Shown: positions 1 through 6,822, counted from the stretch's first letter. The stretch: 12,471 bases of DNA from Christensenella sp. UBA1224 (GCA_002309235.1 DBXA01000154.1:1-12471), one strand, 5' to 3'. Notes: generated by a model from the letters alone, not told the origin. Made by a program: numbers and translations.

Positions 1-111
1 GGTCTGGGCATGCTGGTCAATCAGGGCGCGCTGAATTTCGAGCTCTGGACCGGCCGGAAAGCTCCGTACGCTGTTATGTACGATGCTTTAAAGGCGGAAT
101 TTGAATCCTGA
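1..111 (+). CDS. aroE: Shikimate dehydrogenase, C-terminal end (partial)
   Basis: The first 36 codons of the window are open in one frame and stop at TGA (109-111). The residues seen, beginning GLGMLVNQGALNFELWTG, match the C-terminal helix of the AroE/shikimate dehydrogenase family, where a G-GML-QGA-FELWTG segment closes the NADP-binding domain near the substrate site. The enzyme reduces 3-dehydroshikimate to shikimate in the cytoplasmic route to aromatic amino acids. Everything upstream lies outside the window, so catalytic Lys and Asp residues cannot be checked, and a quinate/shikimate dehydrogenase paralogue is possible. The stop is 44 bases before the next gene on the same strand with no promoter or terminator evident between them, so the two may be co-transcribed. 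Confidence 0.78.
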   Translation, partial: GLGMLVNQGALNFELWTGRKAPYAVMYDALKAEFES

Positions 112-155
112 AAGCGCGCCGCATTCGAATCAACCCCTGTTTCAGGAGGAGGATA

Positions 156-1790
156 ATGGATATGAAAACCGGTTTTGATCCGCTGGCACAGCGTTATCCG
201 TCTCAGAGATACCCGATATATGCCGGACGGGGCATGGTGAACTGTTCCAGTCCGCAGGCGGCAGCCGCGGGGTTGGAAATCCTGCGCTGCGGAGGCAATG
301 CCATGGACGCGGCTGTGGCGGCAGCGGCGGCGCTGACTGTGACGGAACCCACCGCAAACGGCATTGGAGCGGACGCATTCGCCCTGATCTGGTCTGAAAA
401 GGATCAGCGCCTCTTCGGCCTGAATTCCAGCGGCCCCGCACCCATGCTGGCGAGTATAGAACGGGTGCTCGCCGACCAAAAGGACGAAAGCGGGAAAATG
501 CCATGGCTCGGCTGGACGCCCGTCACCGTGCCGGGCGCTCCCAAGGCCTGGGCAGAGATACAAAGCCGTTTCGGCCGGCTGTCACTGGCGGAAGACCTTG
601 CCCCGGCGGTAAAGTACGCCCGGTATGGCTATCCCTGCGGGCCGAACCTGGCGCTCATGTGGCAGGCTTCCTTCCGGGCTTACCGCCACCTGATGGACGA
701 TCCCGCGTTTCAGCCATGGTTCAAAACCTTCGCCCCCGGCGGAAATGCGCCGGCAGCAGGCGATATGATCACACTGCCGGACCATGCGGATACTCTGGAA
801 GCGATCGGGGAAACAAATGCGGAAGCCTTTTACACAGGCGATCTCGCCCGTACGATCGACAGGGAGAGCCGGAAATACGGCGGTTACCTGCGCTATGAGG
901 ATCTTGCCTCTTACCGCGCGCAGTGGGTGGAACCGATCCGCATCGATTACAGGGGCTATCAGGTCTGCGAGATACCGCCGAACGGGCAGGGCATCGTCGC
1001 TCTGATGACGCTCAATATCCTGAAGGAATTCACTTTTTCCGAAAAGGACTGCGTCGAAACGTACCACAGGCAGCTGGAAGCCATCAAAATGGCCTTCGCC
1101 GATGCCTTCCGCTATGTGACGGACCCGGCGGACATGACAGTGACCGCCTCTCAGCTGCTCGACCCTGCCTACGGCGCGGCCAGAGCCCGGGAGATGACGG
1201 ATACGGCCCGGGTCTGGTCACACGCCATCCCTCCGAAGAGCGGTACCGTCTACCTCTGCTGCGCGGACGCAGAAGGCAATATGGTCTCTTACATACAATC
1301 CAATTACAAGGGGTTCGGGTCCGGCATCGTGGTGGACGGAACGGGAATCGCCCTGCAGGACCGCGGAGCGGATTTCTCCCTCGATCCCGAGGATACGAAC
1401 TGCCTGAAGCCGGGCAAGCGTTCCTACCACACCATCATACCGGGCTTCCTGATGCACGGCGGAGAGCCGGTCGGCCCGTTCGGCGTGATGGGCGGCTATA
1501 TGCAGCCGCAGGGACATGTGCAGGTCATCATGAATTATGTGGATTTCAACCTGGACCCGCAGCAGGCGCTGGACGCGCCTCGCTGGCAGTGGCTGAGAGA
1601 CGGCAGCGTCGCAGTGGAATCCCGCTTTGACAGCGAGATCGCAAGAGCCCTGCAGCGCAGGGGGCATAAGATACATCTCGATCTGTCCACCCCCTCCTTC
1701 GGCCGCGGCCAGATGATCGTCCGCGCGGACAACGGCGTGCTCATCGGCGGTACGGAATCCCGCACGGACAGCAATATCGCCTGTTTCTGA
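156..1790 (+). CDS. Gamma-glutamyltransferase-family Ntn hydrolase (YwrD-like)
   Basis: A 544-residue member of the gamma-glutamyltranspeptidase/cephalosporin acylase family. These are made as a proenzyme that cleaves itself before a Thr, which becomes the N-terminal nucleophile that transfers or hydrolyses gamma-glutamyl groups. Seen here: the N-terminal GGNAMDAA motif (residues 46-53), the probable self-cleavage Thr364 in SGTVYLCCADAEGNMVS, the FGSGIVV-GTGIALQ segment that follows, and GGYMQPQGH (446-454) in the small subunit. Cleavage would give about 363- and 181-residue chains. The YMQPQGH form and overall pattern resemble the YwrD branch rather than secreted Ggt. The N-terminus (MDMKTGFDPLAQRYP) has no signal peptide, so a cytoplasmic location is inferred. 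The start is supported by AGGAGG at 144-149, 6 bases before ATG. True substrate unknown; could act on glutathione, other gamma-glutamyl compounds or acylated amides. Confidence 0.88.
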   Translation: MDMKTGFDPLAQRYPSQRYPIYAGRGMVNCSSPQAAAAGLEILRCGGNAMDAAVAAAAALTVTEPTANGIGADAFALIWSEKDQRLFGLNSSGPAPMLASIERVLADQKDESGKMPWLGWTPVTVPGAPKAWAEIQSRFGRLSLAEDLAPAVKYARYGYPCGPNLALMWQASFRAYRHLMDDPAFQPWFKTFAPGGNAPAAGDMITLPDHADTLEAIGETNAEAFYTGDLARTIDRESRKYGGYLRYEDLASYRAQWVEPIRIDYRGYQVCEIPPNGQGIVALMTLNILKEFTFSEKDCVETYHRQLEAIKMAFADAFRYVTDPADMTVTASQLLDPAYGAARAREMTDTARVWSHAIPPKSGTVYLCCADAEGNMVSYIQSNYKGFGSGIVVDGTGIALQDRGADFSLDPEDTNCLKPGKRSYHTIIPGFLMHGGEPVGPFGVMGGYMQPQGHVQVIMNYVDFNLDPQQALDAPRWQWLRDGSVAVESRFDSEIARALQRRGHKIHLDLSTPSFGRGQMIVRADNGVLIGGTESRTDSNIACF

Positions 1791-1822
1791 AAAAGCCGGG
1801 AACGGGCAGGAGGCATAGACAG

Positions 1823-1857
1823 ACAGGGGAAAGCGCGGTCCGCTTTCCCCTGTTTTC
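1823..1857 (+). terminator. Rho-independent terminator after the transferase gene
   Basis: A perfect 13-base-pair stem, ACAGGGGAAAGCG (1823-1835) with CGCTTTCCCCTGT (1841-1853), encloses a 5-base loop CGGTC and is followed by further T residues. It lies 33 bases after the transferase stop and just beyond the stop of the convergent kinase-like gene. The T-rich tail is on the plus-strand side; read from the other strand the stem has no T tract, so it may only partly stop the minus-strand operon. Confidence 0.9.
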
Positions 1858-1865
1858 CAATATTT

Positions 1866-2432
1866 TTATCGCAGTGTCTCCCGGATCACCGCATCGGCGA
1901 TGCTTGCGGGAGATCTGCCGGTTGTATCGAAAGCATCCATATCCGCCTGGAAGTAAGGAAGCGACCGCAGGCTCACATCGAGCCATTCATCCGTCCTCCA
2001 TTCGCATGCCCGGTCATTCTCCCACCGTTTTACAAGCTCGTTTTCATCACAGATGAGGGTGAACACCTTTGCCTGCAAACCCATCTCCGAGATTCCATCC
2101 AGTATGATCTTCAGGACCCGCGCATCATCCATCAGCCACACGAGCACGACCATGCCGCAAGCAGAGCACCTGTTGTAATTGCCGATCATATGGAGGATAT
2201 TGTCTGCCGCCATCTCTTTCGTTTCACGGTTCCCGATAAAGGGATGGATATCCATGCACCAGTCCCCGTCGATAAATGCCGTACCGGGTACTTTTTCCGC
2301 TATGAGCTTCCCCACGGTGGTCTTTCCGACGCCCATGGGCCCGTTAACGATGATCACTCTCGTACCGGAACACCTCTCTTTGCCGTCTTCTGTGTATATC
2401 AGCATTTCATCGCCGTGCGGCCTGTCCTTCAC
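1866..2432 (-). CDS. P-loop NTPase, small kinase-like protein (AAA_33 type)
   Basis: A 188-residue protein with a clear Walker A loop, GPMGVGKTT (residues 31-39), after a hydrophobic strand (RVIIVN). Downstream FIDGDWCMD (53-61) resembles the substrate/Mg-binding acidic patch of small-molecule kinases, and LVKRWENDR (133-141) a basic lid segment; DTTGRSPASIADAV near the C-terminus is typical of this fold. Family knowledge: such proteins phosphorylate small molecules or nucleosides with ATP (shikimate kinase-like, chloramphenicol phosphotransferase-like); the substrate cannot be told here. The start is GTG at 2432, overlapping the TGA of the preceding 42-codon gene by 4 bases (GTGA), with GGAAG 8 bases upstream; an in-frame TGA lies just before. 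An internal ATG (residue 10) has no good ribosome site. It is the last gene of the minus-strand operon. Confidence 0.82.
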   Translation of the reverse strand: MKDRPHGDEMLIYTEDGKERCSGTRVIIVNGPMGVGKTTVGKLIAEKVPGTAFIDGDWCMDIHPFIGNRETKEMAADNILHMIGNYNRCSACGMVVLVWLMDDARVLKIILDGISEMGLQAKVFTLICDENELVKRWENDRACEWRTDEWLDVSLRSLPYFQADMDAFDTTGRSPASIADAVIRETLR

Positions 2433-2557
2433 CTCGGATTCTTCCGGAGTGAATCATAACCGCTCTTTTCCGGCAGCCGCATAAAAGCCAGGATCCCATA
2501 CACCACACGGCCGTACAGGACCCGTTTTCCGGAAAACGCCGGAACATCCTCTGTCAT
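2429..2557 (-). CDS. Hidden small protein, 42 residues, unknown function
   Basis: A short gene that standard length cut-offs would miss. Its ATG (2557-2555) overlaps the TGA of the phospholipase-like gene as ATGA, and its own TGA (2431-2429) overlaps the GTG of the kinase-like gene as GTGA. It thus fills the otherwise unexplained 121-base gap with a coupled reading frame. GGAG lies 8 bases before the ATG. The product begins MTEDVPAFSGKRVLYGR and ends SGYDSLRKNPR. It has 8 Lys/Arg against 4 Asp/Glu, no Cys, and a short hydrophobic stretch (VVYGILAFM, about 18-26) too short to span a membrane but able to form an amphipathic helix. I do not recognise the family. Two 4-base overlaps plus a ribosome site make chance unlikely, though it could be a decayed remnant of a longer gene. 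Confidence 0.72.
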   Translation of the reverse strand: MTEDVPAFSGKRVLYGRVVYGILAFMRLPEKSGYDSLRKNPR

Positions 2558-3279
2558 AACGCCGTCTCCGCAAGGGGCCGTATCGCCTGCAGAGAGTATG
2601 CCTCCGCCCTGTCGAGATAGTCCAGATACTCTTCCCTGGAGATGGCGACGAAAGGATACCTGCCCTGTTCGGCCGAGGGGATATAGTACATCCTTTTTAT
2701 CTTTTCCGGTATCGCGTTTTCCGGCAGGTAATCGATGTAATCCGGAAAATGGGCAAGGCCTCTGATCTCCGTAAAGTACCCGGATGCGCCGTGCGTATCC
2801 AGGTACTCCCGCTCTATGACGAAAAAATCCTTATTTCGCTCGTCCTTGGGGACCAGCCGCTTGAAGGATTCCCAGCTTTCATCCATGCCGGCTGCTTTTT
2901 CGCGCAGCTCCGGTATCTCCTTTGCCCTCTTCCATACGGCAGCCACCCTCTGTTCATCGGTCATGGTGCGCTGCAGCTCCGCATCGGCGATCAGGTGCGC
3001 GTAATAGCCGAGGAGGAAGGAGAGCTCTTCCCCGGTTCCGATCCTGTCCATGCGGGCGAGGATATACTCCTCGCAGAATATTCGGGCATCAGCGGCACAT
3101 TTCTTTTCGCCGCGCATCCAATGGGTAACCGCTCTCGGCGGTATGAAATCCTTCCCATCGGGCGCTTCCCGGTTGCAGTCCGGCGCGATGCTGCCCACGC
3201 AGAACTCACGCCTGCGAAGGCGAGGCAGCTTCTCCAGCAGTCTGTCCGCTATGATGAGATGCGATACCCAGTTCGCCAT
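2554..3279 (-). CDS. Zinc-dependent phospholipase C-like protein
   Basis: A 241-residue protein resembling the zinc-dependent phospholipase C / S1-P1 nuclease fold (Zn_dep_PLPC). The pattern His7, Asp34 (in GSIAPDC, 29-35), His53 (VTHW), His95 and Asp99 (LLGYYAHLIADAELQ) follows the order of metal ligands in that family, which hydrolyses phosphodiesters using a zinc cluster. Classical members are secreted and begin the mature chain with a metal-binding Trp; here the N-terminus MANWVSHLIIADRLLEKL has no signal peptide, so the protein is probably intracellular and its substrate is unknown. The start is supported by AAGGAG 5 bases upstream. It follows the DUF3795 fusion gene by 63 bases and its TGA overlaps the ATG of the 42-codon gene by 4 bases. 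Confidence 0.82.
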   Translation of the reverse strand: MANWVSHLIIADRLLEKLPRLRRREFCVGSIAPDCNREAPDGKDFIPPRAVTHWMRGEKKCAADARIFCEEYILARMDRIGTGEELSFLLGYYAHLIADAELQRTMTDEQRVAAVWKRAKEIPELREKAAGMDESWESFKRLVPKDERNKDFFVIEREYLDTHGASGYFTEIRGLAHFPDYIDYLPENAIPEKIKRMYYIPSAEQGRYPFVAISREEYLDYLDRAEAYSLQAIRPLAETAL

Positions 3280-3342
3280 CCTGCGCTCCTTTCCTTGCAG
3301 CCGCGCACGGGGATGCAGGGCCCGCGGTCCCGCAGGTCTCCC

Positions 3343-3978
3343 TCACCCGTATATCCCGCGCAGGGTGCGCACCCTGTCCTCCACGCTTTTTTTGAATCCC
3401 TCCTCCGTCATGGAAGGATCCCTCACCGCCAGCCAGGTATCGCAGGGCAGCTGCCCGCACCCGGCGCACGTCGCGAAGCGGTGCTTTCCCGCGCAGCAGG
3501 CATAGATAGGGCATGCTTTGCCTTCCGGCATATGGAACACCCTGCCGCAGGCTTCATTGCAGCCGGTGCAGGTATTTCCCCGGAGGGGGCAGGCACCGCA
3601 GTCTGTTCCGCAGCAGGATAAACCGAGTATCTCCCTCTGCTTTGCCTTGCCGAAGCCCTGAAGCACCAGGCCATAGGAACGGTCCAGCCAGCAGCGGAGC
3701 ATATCATCCGGGATATCCCCATCCGGCTTCACGGAATTCCAGTGCCGCTTGTTGCTGTAGTAGCCGGGTATGATATCCGGATACTGCCGCCGCATCATCT
3801 CCCCCTCCAGCGGCTCCAGCTTCAGGTTGATATAATATGGCGCGCCTTTGTCATCCAGGAGTACGGCGGCAAACATCTTCCCGCCCACGTGGTAGCGGAT
3901 CCAGTTCCACTCCGGCTGAAGGTCCTTTGTCACGCAGCGTTTTTTCATCAGGTATTCATCGATCCACGGGTATTTCAT
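3343..3978 (-). CDS. MmcQ/YjbR-like domain fused to a Cys-rich DUF3795 domain
   Basis: A 211-residue two-domain protein. Residues 1 to about 115 match the MmcQ/YjbR family (small CyaY-like fold, often called DNA-binding): VGGKMFAAVLLDD, YYINLKLEP, then DIIPGYYSNKRHWNSV and LDRSYGLVLQG. Residues 118-182 carry 13 cysteines in pairs: CCGTDCGACPLRG, CTGCNEACG, CPIYACC, CAGCGQLPC. This is the DUF3795 pattern and implies a zinc or iron-sulfur site. Neither domain has a firm biochemical role, so function is unknown; a metal- or redox-responsive switch is an inference. The start ATG (3978-3976) has GGAAGGG 7 bases upstream. The gene follows the aldolase by only 17 bases, so the two are almost certainly co-transcribed. 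The domain calls are stronger than any functional claim. Confidence 0.84.
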   Translation of the reverse strand: MKYPWIDEYLMKKRCVTKDLQPEWNWIRYHVGGKMFAAVLLDDKGAPYYINLKLEPLEGEMMRRQYPDIIPGYYSNKRHWNSVKPDGDIPDDMLRCWLDRSYGLVLQGFGKAKQREILGLSCCGTDCGACPLRGNTCTGCNEACGRVFHMPEGKACPIYACCAGKHRFATCAGCGQLPCDTWLAVRDPSMTEEGFKKSVEDRVRTLRGIYG

Positions 3979-3995
3979 ATCATATCCCTTCCGGA

Positions 3996-4832
3996 TCAGA
4001 CGCGGGTGACCAGGTGTATGCGGTTTTCCACAAATTCCTGCGCGCGCGCCCTGGCGGTCTTCAGGTATACCTTCGGGTCAAAGGCATCCGGGTTTTCCGC
4101 AATGGCTTCCTTTACGCCCTTTGTGAAGGCGATGCGCAGCTCCGTAGCGTAATTCACCTTTGTGATGCCGTTGTCGATGCAGGCGGCTACCTGCTCATCC
4201 GGCACGCCGCTGGCGCCATGGAGCACCAGTGGGATATCCACCATGGAGCGTATCCTCGCGAGACGCGGGATATCCAGCTTCGGGATGCCCTTGTAGATGC
4301 CGTGGGCAGTGCCTATGGCGACGGCGAGGAAATCCACATGCGTCCTCTCCACAAATTCGGCGGCGTCTTCCGGTTTGGTATAGCCGGCTTCCCCCTCCGC
4401 CATATCGTTTTCCTCCTTGCCGCCGACGGTGCCGAGCTCCGCCTCCACGGGAAGGCCGGCGCACATCTCAACGACGCTGGATGAAAGGGCGATGTTCTCC
4501 TCAAAGGGGAGCTTGGAGCCATCGATCATAACGGAGGAATAGCCCGCGTTTTTGCACTGCTCCGCCAGTTCATAGCTGTCGCCGTGGTCCAGGTGCAGGG
4601 CGATCCTCGCTCTGGAGCCAGCAGCCAGCGCCTTTACGATACCGGCAAAGGGGCCTACGCCCGCGTAACGGATAGAGGATGCCGTGGTCTGTATGATGAC
4701 CGGTACATCCAGCTTTTCCGCCGCGTTTACGACAGCCTGGGCTGTCTCAAGGTTTTCGATATTGAACGCGCCTACCGCATAGTGATTCTTCTGCGCGTCG
4801 AGGAGCAGTTCCTTTGTGGATACATATGCCAT
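3996..4832 (-). CDS. fba: Class II fructose/tagatose-bisphosphate aldolase
   Basis: A 278-residue zinc-dependent aldolase, which reversibly splits a ketose-1,6-bisphosphate into glycerone phosphate and an aldehyde phosphate in the cytoplasm. Seen: YAVGAFNIEN (18-27); HLDHGD with catalytic Asp82 and zinc ligand His83; VEAELGTVGG (129-138); AIGTAHGIYKG with zinc ligand His177; LVLHGASG with zinc ligand His205; and KVNYATELR in the phosphate-binding region. Length and motifs fit the Fba/GatY/KbaY subgroup; fructose-bisphosphate is the default guess and tagatose-bisphosphate or a related sugar cannot be excluded, because no sugar-specific genes lie nearby. The start is ATG at 4832: AGGAG at 4841-4845 is 8 bases upstream, whereas a GTG three codons earlier overlaps that ribosome site. 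First gene of the minus-strand operon. Confidence 0.93.
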   Translation of the reverse strand: MAYVSTKELLLDAQKNHYAVGAFNIENLETAQAVVNAAEKLDVPVIIQTTASSIRYAGVGPFAGIVKALAAGSRARIALHLDHGDSYELAEQCKNAGYSSVMIDGSKLPFEENIALSSSVVEMCAGLPVEAELGTVGGKEENDMAEGEAGYTKPEDAAEFVERTHVDFLAVAIGTAHGIYKGIPKLDIPRLARIRSMVDIPLVLHGASGVPDEQVAACIDNGITKVNYATELRIAFTKGVKEAIAENPDAFDPKVYLKTARARAQEFVENRIHLVTRV

Positions 4833-4840
4833 TGCGATCA

Positions 4841-4845
4841 CTCCT
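4841..4845 (-). promoter_or_regulatory. Ribosome binding site fixing the aldolase start
   Basis: On the minus strand AGGAG ends 8 bases before the ATG at 4832. An in-frame GTG at 4841-4839 would place the start codon on the ribosome site itself, so the shorter product beginning MAYVSTKELLLDAQ is preferred, which also agrees with the usual N-terminus of the family. Confidence 0.85.
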
Positions 4846-4870
4846 AAATATTGATATCATCCCGTATACA

Positions 4871-4899
4871 GTAATACACCAAAAACACTGCTCTGTCAA
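4871..4899 (-). promoter_or_regulatory. Sigma-A-type promoter of the aldolase operon
   Basis: On the minus strand a perfect -35 box TTGACA (4899-4894) is followed after 17 bases by TATTAC (4876-4871), a 4 of 6 match to the -10 consensus with TG directly before it. The predicted start of transcription is near 4864, about 30 bases before the aldolase ATG. Confidence 0.65.
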
Positions 4900-4934
4900 T
4901 CCGGAAAAACGCAATGCCCTATAATGAAATGAAA

Positions 4935-4964
4935 TTGACTTCCCCGACGCGGATACCTTATAAT
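4935..4964 (+). promoter_or_regulatory. Sigma-A-type promoter of murB-whiA
   Basis: TTGACT (4935-4940) and a perfect TATAAT (4959-4964) are separated by 18 bases, placing transcription start near 4971 and the murB ATG about 29 bases later. It diverges from the aldolase promoter with 35 bases between the two -35 boxes, so one bound regulator could influence both. A second TATAAT at 4920-4925 lacks a -35 partner. Confidence 0.75.
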
Positions 4965-4999
4965 GGACACGAGATAAACAAAAACGGGAGATCGCTCAA

Positions 5000-5911
5000 A
5001 TGGATCTTGACAGACTCGCATCAGCGCTCGACGGGCTCGAGGGGACCCTCCTCCGGAACGAGCCGATGGCAAAGCATACGACCTTCTGCGCAGGCGGCCC
5101 GGCGGACCTCCTCTTCCTCCCCGCAAGCGAGGAAGCAGCTGCCATATCCCTGCGTACCGCGCGGGAAGAAGACATACCCTGTATGGTCATGGGAGCGGGC
5201 AGCAACCTGGCCGTGCCTTCCGCAGGCATACGCGGCCTTGTGATCGCTATGGCGGATGGTTTTTCCCGGGTAGAACAGAGAGGTACCGTCATCACAGCCC
5301 AGGCCGGGGCAAAGCTCACCCGCCTTGCGCGCCGAGCGGCGGAAGCTTCCCTTACCGGGCTTGAATTTGCATCCGGCATACCCGGCAGCGCAGGCGGCGG
5401 GACAGCCATGAACGCGGGCGCCTATGAAGGCCAGCTGTCTGATGTCTTTGAGAGGGCGCGCGTCCTGATAGACGGAAGGATAGAGGATATCACCCTTTCC
5501 GAAATGGATTACGGCTACAGGCATTCCATGCCGCTTGAGAAGGGCGCCGTCGTCCTCACCGCTTCCTTCAGGCTGAGGCCGGGGGACAGAGAAGCGATAG
5601 AGGACACCATGCGGGATATGAACAGGCGCCGCCGTGAAAAGCAGCCGCTGGAATATCCCAGCGCGGGGAGCGTCTTCAAGCGCCCGTCGGGCAATTACGC
5701 GGGGGCGCTCATCGAACAGGCAGGGCTCAAGGGCCTGAGCATCGGCGGCGCGCGCGTATCCGAAAAGCACGCCGGCTTCATCATCAATACGGGAAACGCA
5801 TCCGGGGATGACATCATCGCGCTCATCGAGCTCGTTCGGCAGAAGGTATACGAGCATTCCGGCGTACTGCTGGAACGCGAGGTGCGCATACCGGGGGTGG
5901 ACGCGCTGTGA
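5000..5911 (+). CDS. murB: UDP-N-acetylmuramate dehydrogenase MurB
   Basis: A 303-residue FAD-dependent enzyme that uses NADPH to reduce UDP-N-acetylglucosamine enolpyruvate to UDP-N-acetylmuramate, the second committed step of peptidoglycan precursor synthesis in the cytoplasm. FAD-binding segments: MGAGSNLAVPSAGIRG (64-79) and ASGIPGSAGGGTAMNAGAY (124-142). Active-site candidates are Arg174 (YGYRHS), Ser224 in PSAGSVFKRP (the proton donor) and Glu294 in EREVRIPG. HAGFIINTGNA (257-267) and the roughly 300-residue length fit the short type II MurB of Firmicutes. GGGAG at 4986-4990 lies 9 bases before the ATG. The TGA overlaps the GTG of whiA by 4 bases (GTGA), so the two are coupled. All expected key residues are present. 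Confidence 0.96.
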   Translation: MDLDRLASALDGLEGTLLRNEPMAKHTTFCAGGPADLLFLPASEEAAAISLRTAREEDIPCMVMGAGSNLAVPSAGIRGLVIAMADGFSRVEQRGTVITAQAGAKLTRLARRAAEASLTGLEFASGIPGSAGGGTAMNAGAYEGQLSDVFERARVLIDGRIEDITLSEMDYGYRHSMPLEKGAVVLTASFRLRPGDREAIEDTMRDMNRRRREKQPLEYPSAGSVFKRPSGNYAGALIEQAGLKGLSIGGARVSEKHAGFIINTGNASGDDIIALIELVRQKVYEHSGVLLEREVRIPGVDAL

Positions 5912-6750
5912 GCTTTACCGAGACCGTGCGCAAAGAGCTGTGCCGCAGCGGTACCGGGACCGGGAGCGAGGCCCGCTACCTGCTGTTCGGCGCGCATCTG
6001 GCGGCAGATCCGCTCTTTACAAGACATGCCGAAAGCGCGAGACGCCTGCTGGCAGAGGCGCGCCGCTATCCGGATATCTTCGGGGAGAGCAGGCTTGAAA
6101 AATCCGGCGGCAGGACGCAGGGCTTCCTGATCAGGCTGGAAAAGATACCCCAGGCGCTTCCCGTACCGGAAGCGCTGGAGCTCGCCTCCGCGCTCCTCAA
6201 GGGCGCTTTCCTCATGCGCGGCTATCTGTCGGAGCCGGAGCAGCGCTGCCAGTTCGAGCTGCGCGTTAAGGGTGAGGCCGGCGCGGAATACCTGAGAAAG
6301 ACGCTCGAAGGGCTGGACATCAGGGCATCCGTGCGCAGCATCCGCAGCGTATGGGGCGTATACCTGCGCTCCACAGAGGCCGTTTCGGATCTTCTGGGCC
6401 ACATGGGCGCGCACGGCGCGCTGCTGCGCAGGCAGTCGGCCGATGTCATGAAGGAGATGCGTTCAGGCACGCAGCGCCAGGTCAACTGCGATGAAGCCAA
6501 TATCGAAAAATCCCGCAGAACGGCCCAGGCGCAGCTGGAAGCCATCGAGGAGATCAACCGCGTCATCGGCATCGGGAGCCTGCCGGAGGCGCTTGCGGAG
6601 ATCGCAGAGCTGCGCATGCGCAACGAGGAAGCCCCTCTGGCGGAGCTCGGGCTTTTATGCAGCCCGCCTATCGGCAAGAGCGGCGTGAACTCCCGCATGA
6701 AAAGGCTCATGGATATCGCGGGGAAGCTGCGTTCGGCGGCGCATCCGTAA
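5908..6750 (+). CDS. whiA: DNA-binding regulator WhiA (short form)
   Basis: A 280-residue WhiA homologue. The family combines an N-terminal LAGLIDADG homing-endonuclease-like domain, without nuclease activity, with a C-terminal helix-turn-helix. It acts in sporulation of actinomycetes and in cell division and chromosome segregation in Bacillus. Seen: LLKGAFLMRGYLSEPE (96-111), the repeat matching the homing-nuclease motif; GVYLRSTEAVSDLLGHMGA (150-168); RRQSADVMKEMR then QVNCDEANIEKS (191-202); and SPPIGKSGVNSRMKRL (252-267), the recognition-helix region. It starts with GTG overlapping the murB stop. From memory Bacillus WhiA is about 316 residues; the shortfall here seems to lie before residue 95. 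rapZ and yvcK, the usual partners, are absent. Confidence 0.93.
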   Translation: MSFTETVRKELCRSGTGTGSEARYLLFGAHLAADPLFTRHAESARRLLAEARRYPDIFGESRLEKSGGRTQGFLIRLEKIPQALPVPEALELASALLKGAFLMRGYLSEPEQRCQFELRVKGEAGAEYLRKTLEGLDIRASVRSIRSVWGVYLRSTEAVSDLLGHMGAHGALLRRQSADVMKEMRSGTQRQVNCDEANIEKSRRTAQAQLEAIEEINRVIGIGSLPEALAEIAELRMRNEEAPLAELGLLCSPPIGKSGVNSRMKRLMDIAGKLRSAAHP

Positions 6751-6822
6751 ACCACCGGCAGCTTTTCCGCTGAAAGGCACAGCCCTCGTAGAAGACAGAT
6801 ACGACCCGGAGGTCGATGACTT

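Noticed and set aside
2523..2538. Perfect 16-base palindrome CGTTTTCCGGAAAACG
   Set aside because: It looked like an operator in an intergenic gap, but it lies inside the 42-codon gene (codons for A-F-S-G-K-R) and has no loop or T tract, so a terminator is excluded and a regulatory role has no support.
4833..4841. GTG three codons upstream as aldolase start
   Set aside because: It overlaps the AGGAG ribosome site that serves the ATG at 4832 and would add residues not typical of the family.
6764..6781. Short hairpin GCTTTTC/GAAAGGC between whiA and dnaE
   Set aside because: Seven pairs with a wobble and no T tract after it; not a credible terminator, consistent with readthrough into dnaE.
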